Shown here piece by piece: positions 36,445-50,182 of a stretch of 64,000 bases of DNA. Position 1 is the first letter of the stretch; each line of letters starts with the position of its first letter. A model generated the notes under the pieces. That model saw only the letters and a list, made by a program, of their open reading frames with translations. It had not been told where the DNA came from and made no database searches. The stretch covers positions 744,001-808,000 of the forward strand of contig NZ_KQ758599.1 of the NCBI RefSeq assembly GCF_001457025.1. Reading direction: 5' to 3'. Position numbers and translations under genes: made by a program. The DNA is from Pseudarthrobacter enclensis. Lineage in GTDB: Bacteria; Actinomycetota; Actinomycetes; Actinomycetales; Micrococcaceae.

Positions 36445-36933
36445 GTGTCAAGACCCCCTTCGACCCCGTCAGACCCGCCGCCGCCCGCCGGCGAGACCCG
36501 GCCCGGGGACGGCCCCGCCGGTGGAGCAGGCCAGGGTAAGCCCCCGGTGGCTGTCTTGGTGATCGCCCTGGTCGTCGCAGCGGAAGCCACCGCGCTCCTG
36601 GTGGCCGCCGGCTGGTATGCGTTCGAGCTGTTCAGCGGCAGCCCGGTCCTTTCCTTCTGGGGTGCAGTTTTCACCCTGGGTCTTCTGCTGGCCTTCTCCG
36701 CATGGCTCTATGCAGTGTCGGTTTTCCTTTTCAGGGGCTATCGCTGGACCAGGGCAGCCGCGCTGGTGGCCCAGCTTTTTGTCCTCACCATCGGCTTTCC
36801 GACCCTGTCGGGCGGTCTGGTCCTGGCCGGTCTGGCCATGGTGGTCCCTGCGCTGGCGGCTCTGGTACTGCTGTTCCACAGCACCGTCATCGCCTTTGCC
36901 TCCCGCACCGGAAATGCCCCGCCCGCCCTCTAA
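36445..36933 (+). CDS. small multi-pass membrane protein, hypothetical
   Basis: This 162-residue protein has a Pro/Gly-rich cytoplasmic N-terminus (about 32 residues). Four predicted membrane segments follow: about 33-57, 67-90, 101-125 and 126-150. The YRWTRAAALVAQLFVL stretch is reminiscent of small actinobacterial membrane proteins annotated only as hypothetical. No enzymatic motif is present. It is transcribed away from whiB1 and converges on the FHA-FtsK gene, with 33 bases between the stops. A leaderless start at GTG 36445 is likely. Confidence 0.75.
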   Translation: MSRPPSTPSDPPPPAGETRPGDGPAGGAGQGKPPVAVLVIALVVAAEATALLVAAGWYAFELFSGSPVLSFWGAVFTLGLLLAFSAWLYAVSVFLFRGYRWTRAAALVAQLFVLTIGFPTLSGGLVLAGLAMVVPALAALVLLFHSTVIAFASRTGNAPPAL

Positions 36934-36966
36934 GTCCGCACAGCCTGCGTTCCCCGGCTCCCGTAC

Positions 36967-39900
36967 TCACCGGGTTGGCGGCGACCAGGCCACCTGGAGC
37001 GGTAGTGATTCTCCGGCCGAGATCAGAACCGCACGGCCGGGTGGAGGGCCCGGTTCGGTTTCGACTCGGAGGCCGAAGAGATCTCCGTCAGCCGCGGAGC
37101 GGGGCGCCAGCAAGAGGCCCGTGCCCCTGGTCCTGGCGTCCAGGACAAGGGGCACCCGCTGGATCAGCAGCGGGCTGTAGCCGGCCGTGACAACAACGGT
37201 GTGGCCCAGCGATTGAAGCCCGGCCAGGTCGTCGAGAGCGGCGGGGGACAACCGGTCTGCATCATCGGCGACCATGACAGCGTCCGCGGGCAATCTCCCT
37301 GCGGCAGCATCCGACCGCACAGACTGCCAAAAAGTGTGCGGTTCCTCCGTTAGGGGCGACAGCCACCGGATCCCCGGGTTGAGCTCCTGAAGTGCCCTCA
37401 GTGATGCAGTCTTGCCGCTGCCTGCATGCCCAAGGATGCAGAACACGCCGGCGGCGGGCAGCGGCAGCAGGACGGGGTCCAACTCGTCGCCGCCCAGCCC
37501 CAACAGCACGCCCGGTCCCGCCAGCTGGCTCCGTCCTTTGACTGCAGCGGCACCCGCCAGTGCTGCCGTCTTTACCTCGGCAACCGTGACCCTCGAGGAC
37601 AGGGCCTCCACCCTGAAAGGTCGCCTTCCCCGCGGTACTGCGTCAGCGCCCGCAACCAATGGCGGCTGCTGATCGCAGGACGGTGCCCCGCTGTAGATTT
37701 GGCAGGCCGCGGGCTCCGGTCCCACGAGGGCGCCGAAAGCCACAGCCCTCCCTTTCACGTGCGTGGTGGCGGGCATCCGCGGCCACGACAGCCTGCTGTC
37801 CTCGTTGGAACCGGCCGGGAAGTACAACCGGTTGGGGACCGAGCCGCCGAACCGGGCATTGGCGAGCTCCCGTTCCCCGGAGATGGCGACTGTAATTCCT
37901 GCCCGCTGCCCGTCCCGGACCAGGTCATGCACCAGGTCTTCCGCCCAGGCGAGGGGTCCGGACCTGAAGGCGGAGACCCATGAACCCCACCCCGTGACGG
38001 CCACCAGGAGGGGAACCGCGCTGCCGGACGGACGGTTGATGCGCTGTTTGACCTCGTGGGCCAGGCGCTCCAGAACCCTCGCCGCGCGCCGAAGCTCGTG
38101 TACTCCGACGTAGGCTCCTGTCCGGGGGTGCCCAGCGGCGTCCTGAAGGGCCCCGGTTGCGTCCAGGAGGTAGCAGTGCGCCTCATGCGGATGCGACAGC
38201 ACCAGCCGGAGCGCGAGTTCCAGGGTTTCACCGGCACCTGAGGCCGGTGACCCGACGAGGGCCAGGTGTCCGTGGATGACCGGCTGCCACTCCAACGCCG
38301 CAACGCGCTGCTGGTGCGGCAAATCGACCGCCCCCAGGTCGAGCTTCCACGCGGGCGTGCTGCCCGCGCCCGCCGGTGCTGTTGTCCCCGCAATTACTGG
38401 CCGCGGTTCGCTGAGCGTCAGCGGCAGCGGCGCCGCGACGGGCTGCCGCGGCGGCGCTCCTCCTGAAGCGGCCCATAGCCCGCACACCAGGTCGATCAGT
38501 GGGGACGCGGCTTGCGCAGGAGTTGGCGCCTTGCCGGCTGCAGCATCCCCGCCGGTGTTCGCAAGGTACTCGGCAGTGAGCTGCACGGTGACCGCCTCAT
38601 CCGCTGCCCGGGTGCCAGGCGCCGAGAGGCTGGCCGCCTGGAATTCCTCCGGGAGTTCCATGCCGCGGGACGCAAAAGCCCGTCCTGGACGCTCCACGGG
38701 AATACCTGCCGCGTCTTTCGTGCCAATGATGTCCAGGGACTCCATGTCCGACTGGACCCTCAGGGCGATGCTCGACGTCACGTTGGCCCGGATGTCCGCC
38801 GTTAATGCTCCCTGGGGCCGCTGGGTCGCCATCACCAGGTGGATGCCGAGCGACCGCCCGATGGCAGCGATACGCATTAGTTCACGCAGCACCTCCGGTT
38901 GGTCGTCCACAAGCATCCGGAACTCATCGATGACGACGATCAAGTGCGGAATCGCGGCCTGCCCGCCGGTCCGGTCCGACTGGTAGGTGGCGAGGTCCGG
39001 TACGTTGGCAGCTCCCATGGCCTGTTCGCGAAACCGGATCTCCGCGCGGAGCGAGACCAGCGTGCGTTCAAGTCCGTCGGCGGCCAGGTCCGTCAGCAGC
39101 CCCACGCAGTGCACCAGCCCGGCCAGGGGGCCGAGCCCGGAGCCGCCCTTGAAGTCAACGAACAGGAAGTTCAGGTGGTCCGGCGGGTGGCTCATGGCCA
39201 GCGAAACGACAAGCGACCGGAGCAGTTCAGACTTTCCCGAGCCTGTGGTTCCTGCCACCAGGAGGTGCGGGCCGTCACTGTCCGCGTCCCAGCTTCGGAT
39301 TGCCCCGCCAGCGGCCAGCCCCAAGGGCGCTGCCAAACCGGGGGACAAACGGGCAGCTTTCCACCGGGCAGCAGTTCCCGCTGCCGAGAGGTCCAGGATG
39401 TCCCCGAGTGCGCAGCCACCTGGCAGTGGACGACTCGCCGGACTACTTCCGGACCCGGCCGCCGCGACCCGGCAAAAGGCATCGAAAACCTCAGGCGGTG
39501 CGAGGTCGGGTATGAACGGGACGCTGGATTCCCCCTGGTGGAACGTGGAACAGGCTCCGCTGAGTTCGACAGCGGGCGGGGCGCTGTCCCCACCCTGCGT
39601 GGTGAAGGTCAGTACTTGCCACCCGTGATGCGCGCCTGCTGCAGCCAGCAGGCCGTCGTCATCCGCAGTGGTGCCGGTCAGGATGAGGACGCCGTGGCTG
39701 CAGTCCGGCGGCGGTGGCTGCGTCAACAGGCGCCGGCACGCGTCTACTGTCGAGGTCAGCGTCACCCGGGGGAGGAACCGCGCGGGCAGCGGAAGCCGGT
39801 GCGGCAGGCCGTGAGCGACTACGAGTGTGCTCCTGGCGCATGGATACCCCGCAAGCTGCATGATGAGCGCCCGCACCATTCCGTCCAACTCTTGGCGGGT

Positions 39901-40971
39901 GCCCCGGAAGATCGTTTCCCGCCGGGACGGTTCCAGCAGAAGCGGCACAATTCCCGCGGTTACACCCGGCGGCGCCGCGCTTGGCGGCTCCACCCTGATG
40001 TTCGCCGGCTGCAGCCCCAGGCCAAGCCGCAGCCAGGCACCGCCCTCACTTGCGCCCGCCGGCGGACCATCCAGGTGCCCGGCACCCAGGGAAAGCTCGG
40101 CGAGCGAAGGCCCGGCCCGACGTAGTCGTCCCTTGTCCTTCCGGACGGCCTCCCGAATGGCGGCAGCAGTCTCCCGCCGCTGCCTGCGGCCCGTCAGGAG
40201 CGGGATCAGCACTGACACCGCTGACGCTCCAGCAAAAGCCAGGAACATCCACATACCTGTCAGGACTGCGAGGCCGATGCCGATGGCGAGCGGAAGCGTG
40301 GCTGTGAGTAGAAGGACAGTGCGGTTGCCCGGATCCAGCCTGCAGGCGACGCCTATGGGCTCCGCCACGGACGTGCCCGCCTCGGCCGGCACGCCCTGAG
40401 CGTCGTCCGTGAAGACCAGTGACATTGCCGAGTTGCCGCAGCGGATCCCCGACGCAGTGGAAACAACGGCGCTCCTGATCCTCTGTCCATCCACCCAGGT
40501 GCCGTTGGAACTGTCCAGGTCCTCAAGGTGGATGCCCGTGTCAGTGACGGTCAGCAGCGCATGCTGCCGGGACATCGCGGCATCCGGGATGACGATGCGG
40601 GTGCCGCTCCTGCCGATGGTGTACGTGCCCCTTTCCAGAATGGTGACGGTGCCTGCGCCGCTCCCGCTGTGGACGGCGAGGGCCAGGCCACCGTGCTGCG
40701 GGCCGTGACCTCGCCCGGGCACCGTACGGCGGGAACGCCGTGCGCTCGCGCCGTCGACTATGACCGCGCCCGTGACGAGCGGGTGCCTGCCCGCCACCAG
40801 CGACGTCAGGCTCCTGCCTTCCACCGTGCAGTCTCCGACACCGAATCTGACTTCGAGTTGCCTCTGTATATCCTCGCCGGAGGTACCATCCTGCGCCTCG
40901 ATGGTCAGTTCAAGCGGGCGGGCGCCCAGGCCCGGGTCCACGGCGCTGGTCAAGGTGCAGTGAAGTGTCAT
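36967..40971 (-). CDS. FHA-FtsK/SpoIIIE ATPase, EssC/EccC-like
   Basis: This 1,334-residue membrane ATPase has a first ubiquitin/FHA-like domain, then an FHA domain (about 105-190) with TIGRSGTRI, SRQHALL and DSSNGTWVDG. Two membrane helices span about 213-257. Three FtsK-type domains follow. Domain 1 has an intact Walker A GTTGSGKS near residue 574 and Walker B LIVVIDEF. Domain 2 near 909 is degenerate (GSPASGAGET). Domain 3 has GHAGSGKT near 1182. This is the build of type VII secretion motors, but no WXG100, EccB, EccD or other partner gene lies in the window. ATG 40971 has AAAGGA upstream. Confidence 0.88.
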   Translation of the reverse strand: MTLHCTLTSAVDPGLGARPLELTIEAQDGTSGEDIQRQLEVRFGVGDCTVEGRSLTSLVAGRHPLVTGAVIVDGASARRSRRTVPGRGHGPQHGGLALAVHSGSGAGTVTILERGTYTIGRSGTRIVIPDAAMSRQHALLTVTDTGIHLEDLDSSNGTWVDGQRIRSAVVSTASGIRCGNSAMSLVFTDDAQGVPAEAGTSVAEPIGVACRLDPGNRTVLLLTATLPLAIGIGLAVLTGMWMFLAFAGASAVSVLIPLLTGRRQRRETAAAIREAVRKDKGRLRRAGPSLAELSLGAGHLDGPPAGASEGGAWLRLGLGLQPANIRVEPPSAAPPGVTAGIVPLLLEPSRRETIFRGTRQELDGMVRALIMQLAGYPCARSTLVVAHGLPHRLPLPARFLPRVTLTSTVDACRRLLTQPPPPDCSHGVLILTGTTADDDGLLAAAGAHHGWQVLTFTTQGGDSAPPAVELSGACSTFHQGESSVPFIPDLAPPEVFDAFCRVAAAGSGSSPASRPLPGGCALGDILDLSAAGTAARWKAARLSPGLAAPLGLAAGGAIRSWDADSDGPHLLVAGTTGSGKSELLRSLVVSLAMSHPPDHLNFLFVDFKGGSGLGPLAGLVHCVGLLTDLAADGLERTLVSLRAEIRFREQAMGAANVPDLATYQSDRTGGQAAIPHLIVVIDEFRMLVDDQPEVLRELMRIAAIGRSLGIHLVMATQRPQGALTADIRANVTSSIALRVQSDMESLDIIGTKDAAGIPVERPGRAFASRGMELPEEFQAASLSAPGTRAADEAVTVQLTAEYLANTGGDAAAGKAPTPAQAASPLIDLVCGLWAASGGAPPRQPVAAPLPLTLSEPRPVIAGTTAPAGAGSTPAWKLDLGAVDLPHQQRVAALEWQPVIHGHLALVGSPASGAGETLELALRLVLSHPHEAHCYLLDATGALQDAAGHPRTGAYVGVHELRRAARVLERLAHEVKQRINRPSGSAVPLLVAVTGWGSWVSAFRSGPLAWAEDLVHDLVRDGQRAGITVAISGERELANARFGGSVPNRLYFPAGSNEDSRLSWPRMPATTHVKGRAVAFGALVGPEPAACQIYSGAPSCDQQPPLVAGADAVPRGRRPFRVEALSSRVTVAEVKTAALAGAAAVKGRSQLAGPGVLLGLGGDELDPVLLPLPAAGVFCILGHAGSGKTASLRALQELNPGIRWLSPLTEEPHTFWQSVRSDAAAGRLPADAVMVADDADRLSPAALDDLAGLQSLGHTVVVTAGYSPLLIQRVPLVLDARTRGTGLLLAPRSAADGDLFGLRVETEPGPPPGRAVLISAGESLPLQVAWSPPTR

Positions 40972-40996
40972 GGCAAGTCCTTTGAACGTTGATGCC

Positions 40997-41025
40997 ACGC
41001 TAGTGGGCTGCAGTGCGCTTCCTAA
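40997..41025 (-). promoter_or_regulatory. promoter of the FHA-FtsK gene
   Basis: TTAGGA (41025-41020) and TAGCGT (41002-40997) lie 17 bases apart on the minus strand, with a predicted start near 40990 and a leader of about 20 bases. The -35 is weak (three of six consensus bases), which suits a promoter needing an activator. The GTTATCCACA motif ends 16 bases upstream. Confidence 0.5.
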
Positions 41026-41041
41026 TGCCCCACATTGGCTA

Positions 41042-41051
41042 TGTGGATAAC
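41042..41051 (-). promoter_or_regulatory. GTTATCCACA motif upstream of FHA-FtsK gene
   Basis: This is the second exact copy of the 10-mer, oriented with the minus-strand FHA-FtsK gene. It lies 16 bases upstream of the -35 and 70 bases upstream of the ATG. Confidence 0.55.
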
Positions 41052-41139
41052 AACAGAAGAGCCCGGAGGGACTACCCGGCGCAGCTTCCCCCGGCTACGA
41101 TCGCAGCATCTGGGCTCCACCCCGGGGAGTCCGCCGGCC

Positions 41140-45065
<3,926 letters not shown>

Positions 45066-45069
<4 letters not shown>

Positions 45070-45947
45070 GCGGATCTTCACCTGCGGAGCTGACTAGTCC
45101 GGGGCTGGGAGGAGGGCTGCGCGATATAAGGCAATCAAGCTTCCTCCTCAAGCTGCTGGTGCGCAAGGAACTCAAAGTCCGTTACCGGGGCTCCGTCCTT
45201 GGTCTGCTCTGGTCCTACGTAAAACCCGGTGTCCAGTTCATCGTGTTCTACGTTGCCCTCGGAGTGTTCCTTGGACTGGAACGCAGTCCAAGGAACCCCG
45301 AGGGGCTCCCCAACTATGCGGTGTACCTGTTCTCAGGCATTGTCCTGATCAACTTCTTCTCGGAAGCGTTGGGCAACGCCTCCCGGTCGATCGTGAACAA
45401 CGGGAACCTGATCAAGAAGATCTACCTCCCGCGGGAACTGTTTCCGGTCGCTTCGGTGTGGGTGTCCGCCGTGCATTTCTTCCCGCAGCTGGTGGTCCTC
45501 GTCGCAGGGTGCCTGCTCGCGGGGTGGCACCCGAACCTGTTCCAGCTGTTGGCTGCGGTTGCAGGCTTCATCATCGTGGGGCTGCTGGCTACCGGCCTTG
45601 GCCTGCTGTTTGGATCCGCGAACGTGTACTTCCGCGATTCTGAGAACCTCGTGGACATGCTGCTGATGGTGGCCACCTGGGCTTCCCCGGTGATGTACGC
45701 GTGGTCGATGGTGGAGACAAAGCTTGGCGAGGCGTGGTTTGCCGTGTACCAGGCAAACCCCATCACCATCGGTGTTGAGCTGTTCCACTACGCATTCTGG
45801 TTCCCCACGACAGACGGAGCCACGGCCATGCCCCCCAACCTGTTCACGCTGTGGTTGCCGCTGGGCCTGGTGGTTTCCCTGGCGGTAGTCATTTTGGGGC
45901 AGTACACATTCCGGCGGCTTGAGGGCCGCTTTGCACAGGAGCTGTGA
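45066..45947 (+). CDS. wzm: ABC-2 polysaccharide exporter permease, Wzm type
   Basis: This 293-residue membrane protein starts at GTG 45066, overlapping the glfT2 stop (GTGA). An amphipathic N-terminus containing LLKLLVRKELKVRYRGSVLG precedes about six membrane helices, with the conserved LIKKIYLPRELFPVASV and ANVYFRDSEN segments. This is the Wzm/RfbA permease type that moves lipid-linked O-antigens, teichoic acids or arabinogalactan precursor. With Wzt, next in line, it should flip the completed Galf-containing chain to the outer face. Confidence 0.92.
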
Positions 45948-46673
45948 GTGGTCAACGCGATAGAAGTTTCAGATATCAGCAAACAGTTTGTCCTGCGGCA
46001 CACACGTTCCATCAAGGAAGCCGTGGTGTGGCTCGTCAAAGGCAGGAAAGGCGACCTCTCAGAGAAGTTCCATGCCTTGAAGAACGTCTCGGTGGATATC
46101 AAGACAGGTGAAACCGTGGCGTTGCTTGGCCTCAATGGGTCGGGCAAGTCGACGCTGCTGAAGCACATCTCGGGCGTGATGCTGCCGGATTCCGGCGCGG
46201 TGCGCACCCGGGGAAGGGTGGCAGGGCTGATCGAGGTAGGTGCCGGTTTCCATCCGGACCTTTCCGGCCGGGACAATGTCTTCCTCAACGGTGCCATTCT
46301 GGGGATGACGGAACAGCAGGTTAAGGAACGCTTCGATGACATCGTCGAGTTCTCCGAGATCGGGCAGTTCATCGACACAGAGGTCAAGTTCTACTCGTCG
46401 GGAATGTACCTGCGGCTGGCTTTCTCAGTGGCGGTCCACACCGACCCGGAAGTGTTCCTCATCGATGAGATCCTGGCGGTGGGCGACGAGCCCTTCCAGC
46501 GAAAATGCATCGACAAGATCCAGGACCTTGCGCGCGACGGCAAAACGCTGGTTGTGGTCAGCCATGACCTGGACCTCGTCTCCAGGATTTGCGACCGCGG
46601 CATCCTGCTCGAGCACGGCAACGTCAAGTTCGACGGGCCCATCCATGAGGCTGTATCGATCCTGCGGACCTGA
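45948..46673 (+). CDS. wzt: ABC polysaccharide exporter ATPase, Wzt type
   Basis: This 241-residue ATPase has Walker A GLNGSGKS (61-68), signature YSSGMYLRL (149-157) and Walker B VFLIDEIL (169-176). The signature with SSGM in place of SGGQ and the Gly-rich VAGLIEVGAGFHPDLSGRDN are typical of Wzt/TagH-like proteins. There is no C-terminal carbohydrate-binding domain, so export should not depend on a terminal cap, as in the mycobacterial galactan exporter. GTG 45948 directly follows the Wzm stop. Confidence 0.93.
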   Translation: MVNAIEVSDISKQFVLRHTRSIKEAVVWLVKGRKGDLSEKFHALKNVSVDIKTGETVALLGLNGSGKSTLLKHISGVMLPDSGAVRTRGRVAGLIEVGAGFHPDLSGRDNVFLNGAILGMTEQQVKERFDDIVEFSEIGQFIDTEVKFYSSGMYLRLAFSVAVHTDPEVFLIDEILAVGDEPFQRKCIDKIQDLARDGKTLVVVSHDLDLVSRICDRGILLEHGNVKFDGPIHEAVSILRT

Positions 46674-46783
46674 TCGGCCGCCTCCCGGGCAGCCGTACGG
46701 TGTACCCGGGATTCCATACTGACAACGAAGACGGCGCCCCACGCCGTTTGCGGCCAGCGTGCCACTGACTTATCGGAGGATTT

Positions 46784-48799
46784 TTGTCCTGGTTTGATGC
46801 AGCCCCTCAGTTTTTGCTCGCAGTGGCTTTGCTGTTCATTCCAGGGCTGGCCGTGGCTTTGGCAGCCAGGCTCCGCGGGTTCCGCCTGGCAGCAACTGCC
46901 CCGGGAATCAGCGTGTCAATTGTTGCCATCTCGGCCATTGCCGCGCCTTTTGCGGGCATCTCCTGGTCCCTGGTTCCTGTCCTGGCCGTCACCATCATCG
47001 TGGCCGCGCTGGCTTGGGTACTGTCAGCCGTCATCGCCCGAAAGAGCGAGAACGCCACGGCCGCCGAGCCCGCCCCGGCGAAGCGCGGTTTGCTGGCGGC
47101 GTCCGTCACCGCGGTGCTGTTGGCCGCCTTCCTGATATTCCGTCGCTTGGTTGCTGCGATCGGCACCCCGGAAGCGTTCTCACAGACGTTCGATAATGTC
47201 TTCCACCTCAACGCGATCCGCTACATTCTCGATACCGGGTCCGGATCCTCACTGACGCTGAATGCCATGACCGGTGCTGCCTCCTATCCCGCAGCGTGGC
47301 ATGACCTGGTTTCGCTCCTGGTCAGCGCCGGGGGCAGCGGCATCCCGGAAGCAGTCAACATCATCAACATTGTGGTGGCTGCCCTTGTTTGGCCGCTCGG
47401 CTGCATCTTCCTGGCCCAGACAATCTGGGGAAGCAGGCCTGCCGTCCTGGTCTCGGCCGGTGTCCTGTCGGCAGCTTTCGGGGCCTTCCCCATTTCCCTG
47501 CTGGATTTCGGGGTGCTGTATCCGAACTTCCTTGCTGTTGCGCTCCTGCCCCTCGTCCTGGCCATCACGCTGGACGTGATCGGGCTGTCTCAGGTGCGGG
47601 GCATCTCCAGGGTCATCGCCGGCCTGGTTTTGCTTGCAGTGCTTCCGGGGCTTGCCTTGGCCCACCCGAGTGCCGCCATGGCGTGGATCGCGATGATGGC
47701 GCCCCCAGCCGTCTACGTCTACGCGCGGTTTGCCGTGCGTACCCTCACTTCCACGCGGGGCCGCAAACGGGTTGTGGCTGCTGCCTCCTTCACCGTGGTG
47801 GCCGTGGCCGCCGTCGTGCTCGTCCGAGTCCTGTGGAATGCTGTGAGGCCACCCGCGGAAGCAGCTTTCTGGCCGCCTGTTGAAAGCACCGGACAGGCCA
47901 TCGGAGAGGTGATCGCCAGTTCCGCGATCGGCAGGCCCGTGGCGTGGGCAGTGCTCCTGCTGACCGTCATCGGGCTCTACGTGACCATCAGGTCCGGCCG
48001 CCAGTTGTGGCTTCTGGGAACCTATGCAGTGGTGGCGTTCCTCTTCATCGTCGTCAGTTCTTTTCCTGCCGATGACTTCCGCAGCTTCTGGACCGGCATC
48101 TGGTACAACGACCCACCCCGGCTTGCCGCGTTGCTGCCGATGGTGACCATTCCCTTCGCATGCCGTGGCGCAGTGGTGGTGTGGGATCTGGTCGTCAGAG
48201 GTGTAACGGAGGCGCCGGGGATTCTGCGGCGCAACGCTTCTGCACGTGGCGGGCAGGCCGATGGAACCGGCAGTGTGCAGCCGGGAACGTACCTGGTGGC
48301 CGCCGGCCTGGTCGCCGTGCTGGCTCTCGGCTTCGCCACGCAGCGCGGCAATGTCCGGCAGGCGCAGGACTCGATGGCCGGGTCCTACCGCCTTTCCGAG
48401 GACTCGCCCTTGGTCTCCAGCGATGAATTGGAACTGATCGACCGGCTCCCCGATGAAGTGCCGGCGGATGCAGTCATGATCGGGAACCCTTACAACGGAA
48501 GTTCACTTGCCTACGCGCTGGCGGACCGCAGGCTGGTTCAGCTGCACATACTCAGTGCCATCCCGGACGGGACCGCCCCGCTGCTGAACGGACCGGTTCC
48601 GTCGAAAGACGATCCTGCTGTCTGCCCCACGGTGGAAAAGCTGAACATCGAATACATTCTCGACTTCGGGCACCGTGAGGTGCACGGCAGGGACAGCGGG
48701 TACAAGGGCCTGGACAGCCTCATCGCTTCCGGAATGGCCACTCTCGAAGACTCAGAAGGAGACGCGAAGCTTTACAAACTGCAGCTTTGCGGAAACTGA
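46784..48799 (+). CDS. large multi-pass membrane protein, DUF6541-like (possible GT-C transferase)
   Basis: This 671-residue protein has about 12-14 membrane segments. Between the first helices lies an acidic loop with TFDNVFHLNAIRYIL and SYPAAWHDLVSLLV, a pattern of actinobacterial DUF6541 proteins and of GT-C-type lipid-linked sugar transferases. The last 160 residues are soluble and probably extracytoplasmic. TTG 46784 has GGAGG four bases upstream. It follows wzt after 110 bases and could modify the exported glycan outside the membrane. No catalytic residues can be assigned with confidence. Confidence 0.72.
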   Translation: MSWFDAAPQFLLAVALLFIPGLAVALAARLRGFRLAATAPGISVSIVAISAIAAPFAGISWSLVPVLAVTIIVAALAWVLSAVIARKSENATAAEPAPAKRGLLAASVTAVLLAAFLIFRRLVAAIGTPEAFSQTFDNVFHLNAIRYILDTGSGSSLTLNAMTGAASYPAAWHDLVSLLVSAGGSGIPEAVNIINIVVAALVWPLGCIFLAQTIWGSRPAVLVSAGVLSAAFGAFPISLLDFGVLYPNFLAVALLPLVLAITLDVIGLSQVRGISRVIAGLVLLAVLPGLALAHPSAAMAWIAMMAPPAVYVYARFAVRTLTSTRGRKRVVAAASFTVVAVAAVVLVRVLWNAVRPPAEAAFWPPVESTGQAIGEVIASSAIGRPVAWAVLLLTVIGLYVTIRSGRQLWLLGTYAVVAFLFIVVSSFPADDFRSFWTGIWYNDPPRLAALLPMVTIPFACRGAVVVWDLVVRGVTEAPGILRRNASARGGQADGTGSVQPGTYLVAAGLVAVLALGFATQRGNVRQAQDSMAGSYRLSEDSPLVSSDELELIDRLPDEVPADAVMIGNPYNGSSLAYALADRRLVQLHILSAIPDGTAPLLNGPVPSKDDPAVCPTVEKLNIEYILDFGHREVHGRDSGYKGLDSLIASGMATLEDSEGDAKLYKLQLCGN

Positions 48800-48813
48800 C
48801 TGATTCAGTCCGC

Positions 48814-48829
48814 GCCGCACGCGTGCGGC
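48814..48829. terminator. short palindrome between convergent genes
   Basis: GCCGCACGCGTGCGGC is a perfect 16-base palindrome that fills the gap between the two stops at 48799 and 48830. It could stop transcription from both sides, but it lacks T runs. Confidence 0.4.
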
Positions 48830-50041
48830 TCAGGCCTTTTGCCACAGCCGTAAACCGGGAATCAGCAGGCCCAGGAACAGGATCGCTTCGCTGAGTGCCA
48901 TGGACAGAGCGATGCCGTCCACCCATCCGCGGGTCGCGGCCACGAACATCAAGGTCACCCCGACGATGGCCGAGATGAGGGTCCAGGCCAGAATCAGGCG
49001 CTGGCGACCTTGCGGCAGCAGAAGATTCCGGATGAACGGCGTACTGGCGGAGATGAACAGGAATGACAGTCCGTAAAAAGCGCAGGTAGCCATGCCGGCG
49101 CTCTTGTCAGCCCCAAAAATGAGCGACGTTGCCAGCGGACCCAGAAAGGTGAGGAGCGCGGCCCCGGCGAGTCCCAGGACAAGGTGGGAAGCGATGGCGG
49201 CGCCGTGGCGCTTCCTGGGACTTGCTTCCTGCGGTTCCAGGGTCCAGCCCTGAAACGTATTCCCAAGTGCCATCACCGAGAAGAGCCCGAAGCGGTAGAC
49301 GGTGTCAGCGGAGCTGAAGCCGGCCATGACGGTACTGGGCACGAAGGCCTGTCCGATCGGCAACGGCGTTGCAGCGTAGGTGGTTCCGGAGAGGCTGATC
49401 GCAGCCGGGCCGAACTGACCGCGCAGATGCTTGAAGGTTCCGCGCCAGGACGCGAACGTCCTGCCCCTCTCGGGAACCGCTATTCTGTGGAACACCATGA
49501 GGCTCGCAATGACGGCCACGACCAGGATCGCCCCGTAAAGCCAGATCTGGGATGTCACCAAAATGACCGGGACTGCAAGGAGGGTGGCGACAACCCGGGG
49601 CATGGTGTCAAAGAGGGCAAGGAGTGTCGGCTTGCCGGCGCCGATGCAGAACCATGCCGGTGACATCCCGGCCACGGTGGTCGTCATGGACATCGCCGCG
49701 GCGTCCAGGCGATGCTCCGGGGCAGCCAGGCTCCAGGCCAGGGCAAAGACAAAAGGAACCACGACGGCAGACAAGACCAGCCGTGTCCGGATACTTTCGC
49801 GGTAAACCTCTGCCCGGTGCTGCGGTGCAGGGTTCTGTGCAATTTCTACGGGCCCGAGGGTATTCCATCCCCAGGCGATTACTGCCCCGCCAAAGGCGCC
49901 GGTTGCCTGACCGGCTGCAACGCTGGACCAACCGCCGGCACCGGCTACGTGGGCCACAACCGGTATAAGAAGGAAAGGTGTGACGAGCGACAGCAGCGGC
50001 AGCCCGGTAAAACCGGCAAGCCTCAGCCAAACAGCCTTCAT
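48830..50041 (-). CDS. polysaccharide flippase, Wzx-like (MOP superfamily)
   Basis: This 403-residue membrane protein has about 12 predicted helices, beginning LAGFTGLPLLSLVTPFLLIP. The overall even spacing, the Pro and Gly pattern, and the RNLLLPQGRQRLILAWTL segment in the second half agree with the oligosaccharide flippase family. It would flip undecaprenyl-linked repeat units. ATG 50041 has AAAGGAC upstream. The 140-base gap before it (50042-50182) holds no clear promoter, so it is probably read from the glycosyltransferases upstream. Sequence identity to known Wzx is not obvious by eye. Confidence 0.72.
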   Translation of the reverse strand: MKAVWLRLAGFTGLPLLSLVTPFLLIPVVAHVAGAGGWSSVAAGQATGAFGGAVIAWGWNTLGPVEIAQNPAPQHRAEVYRESIRTRLVLSAVVVPFVFALAWSLAAPEHRLDAAAMSMTTTVAGMSPAWFCIGAGKPTLLALFDTMPRVVATLLAVPVILVTSQIWLYGAILVVAVIASLMVFHRIAVPERGRTFASWRGTFKHLRGQFGPAAISLSGTTYAATPLPIGQAFVPSTVMAGFSSADTVYRFGLFSVMALGNTFQGWTLEPQEASPRKRHGAAIASHLVLGLAGAALLTFLGPLATSLIFGADKSAGMATCAFYGLSFLFISASTPFIRNLLLPQGRQRLILAWTLISAIVGVTLMFVAATRGWVDGIALSMALSEAILFLGLLIPGLRLWQKA

Positions 50042-50182
50042 GCGTTCAGTGTGTCCTTTTGTTTAATGGTGACTGGCGGTTCGCCGGGGGCATCCTCCTG
50101 GTCCGCCGGGAATCCCTTTTCCGGCTACAACCTGTCGTGGCGGACCAGGGGTTCCGGGCGTGGCAGGACCGCCGGGACCAGG

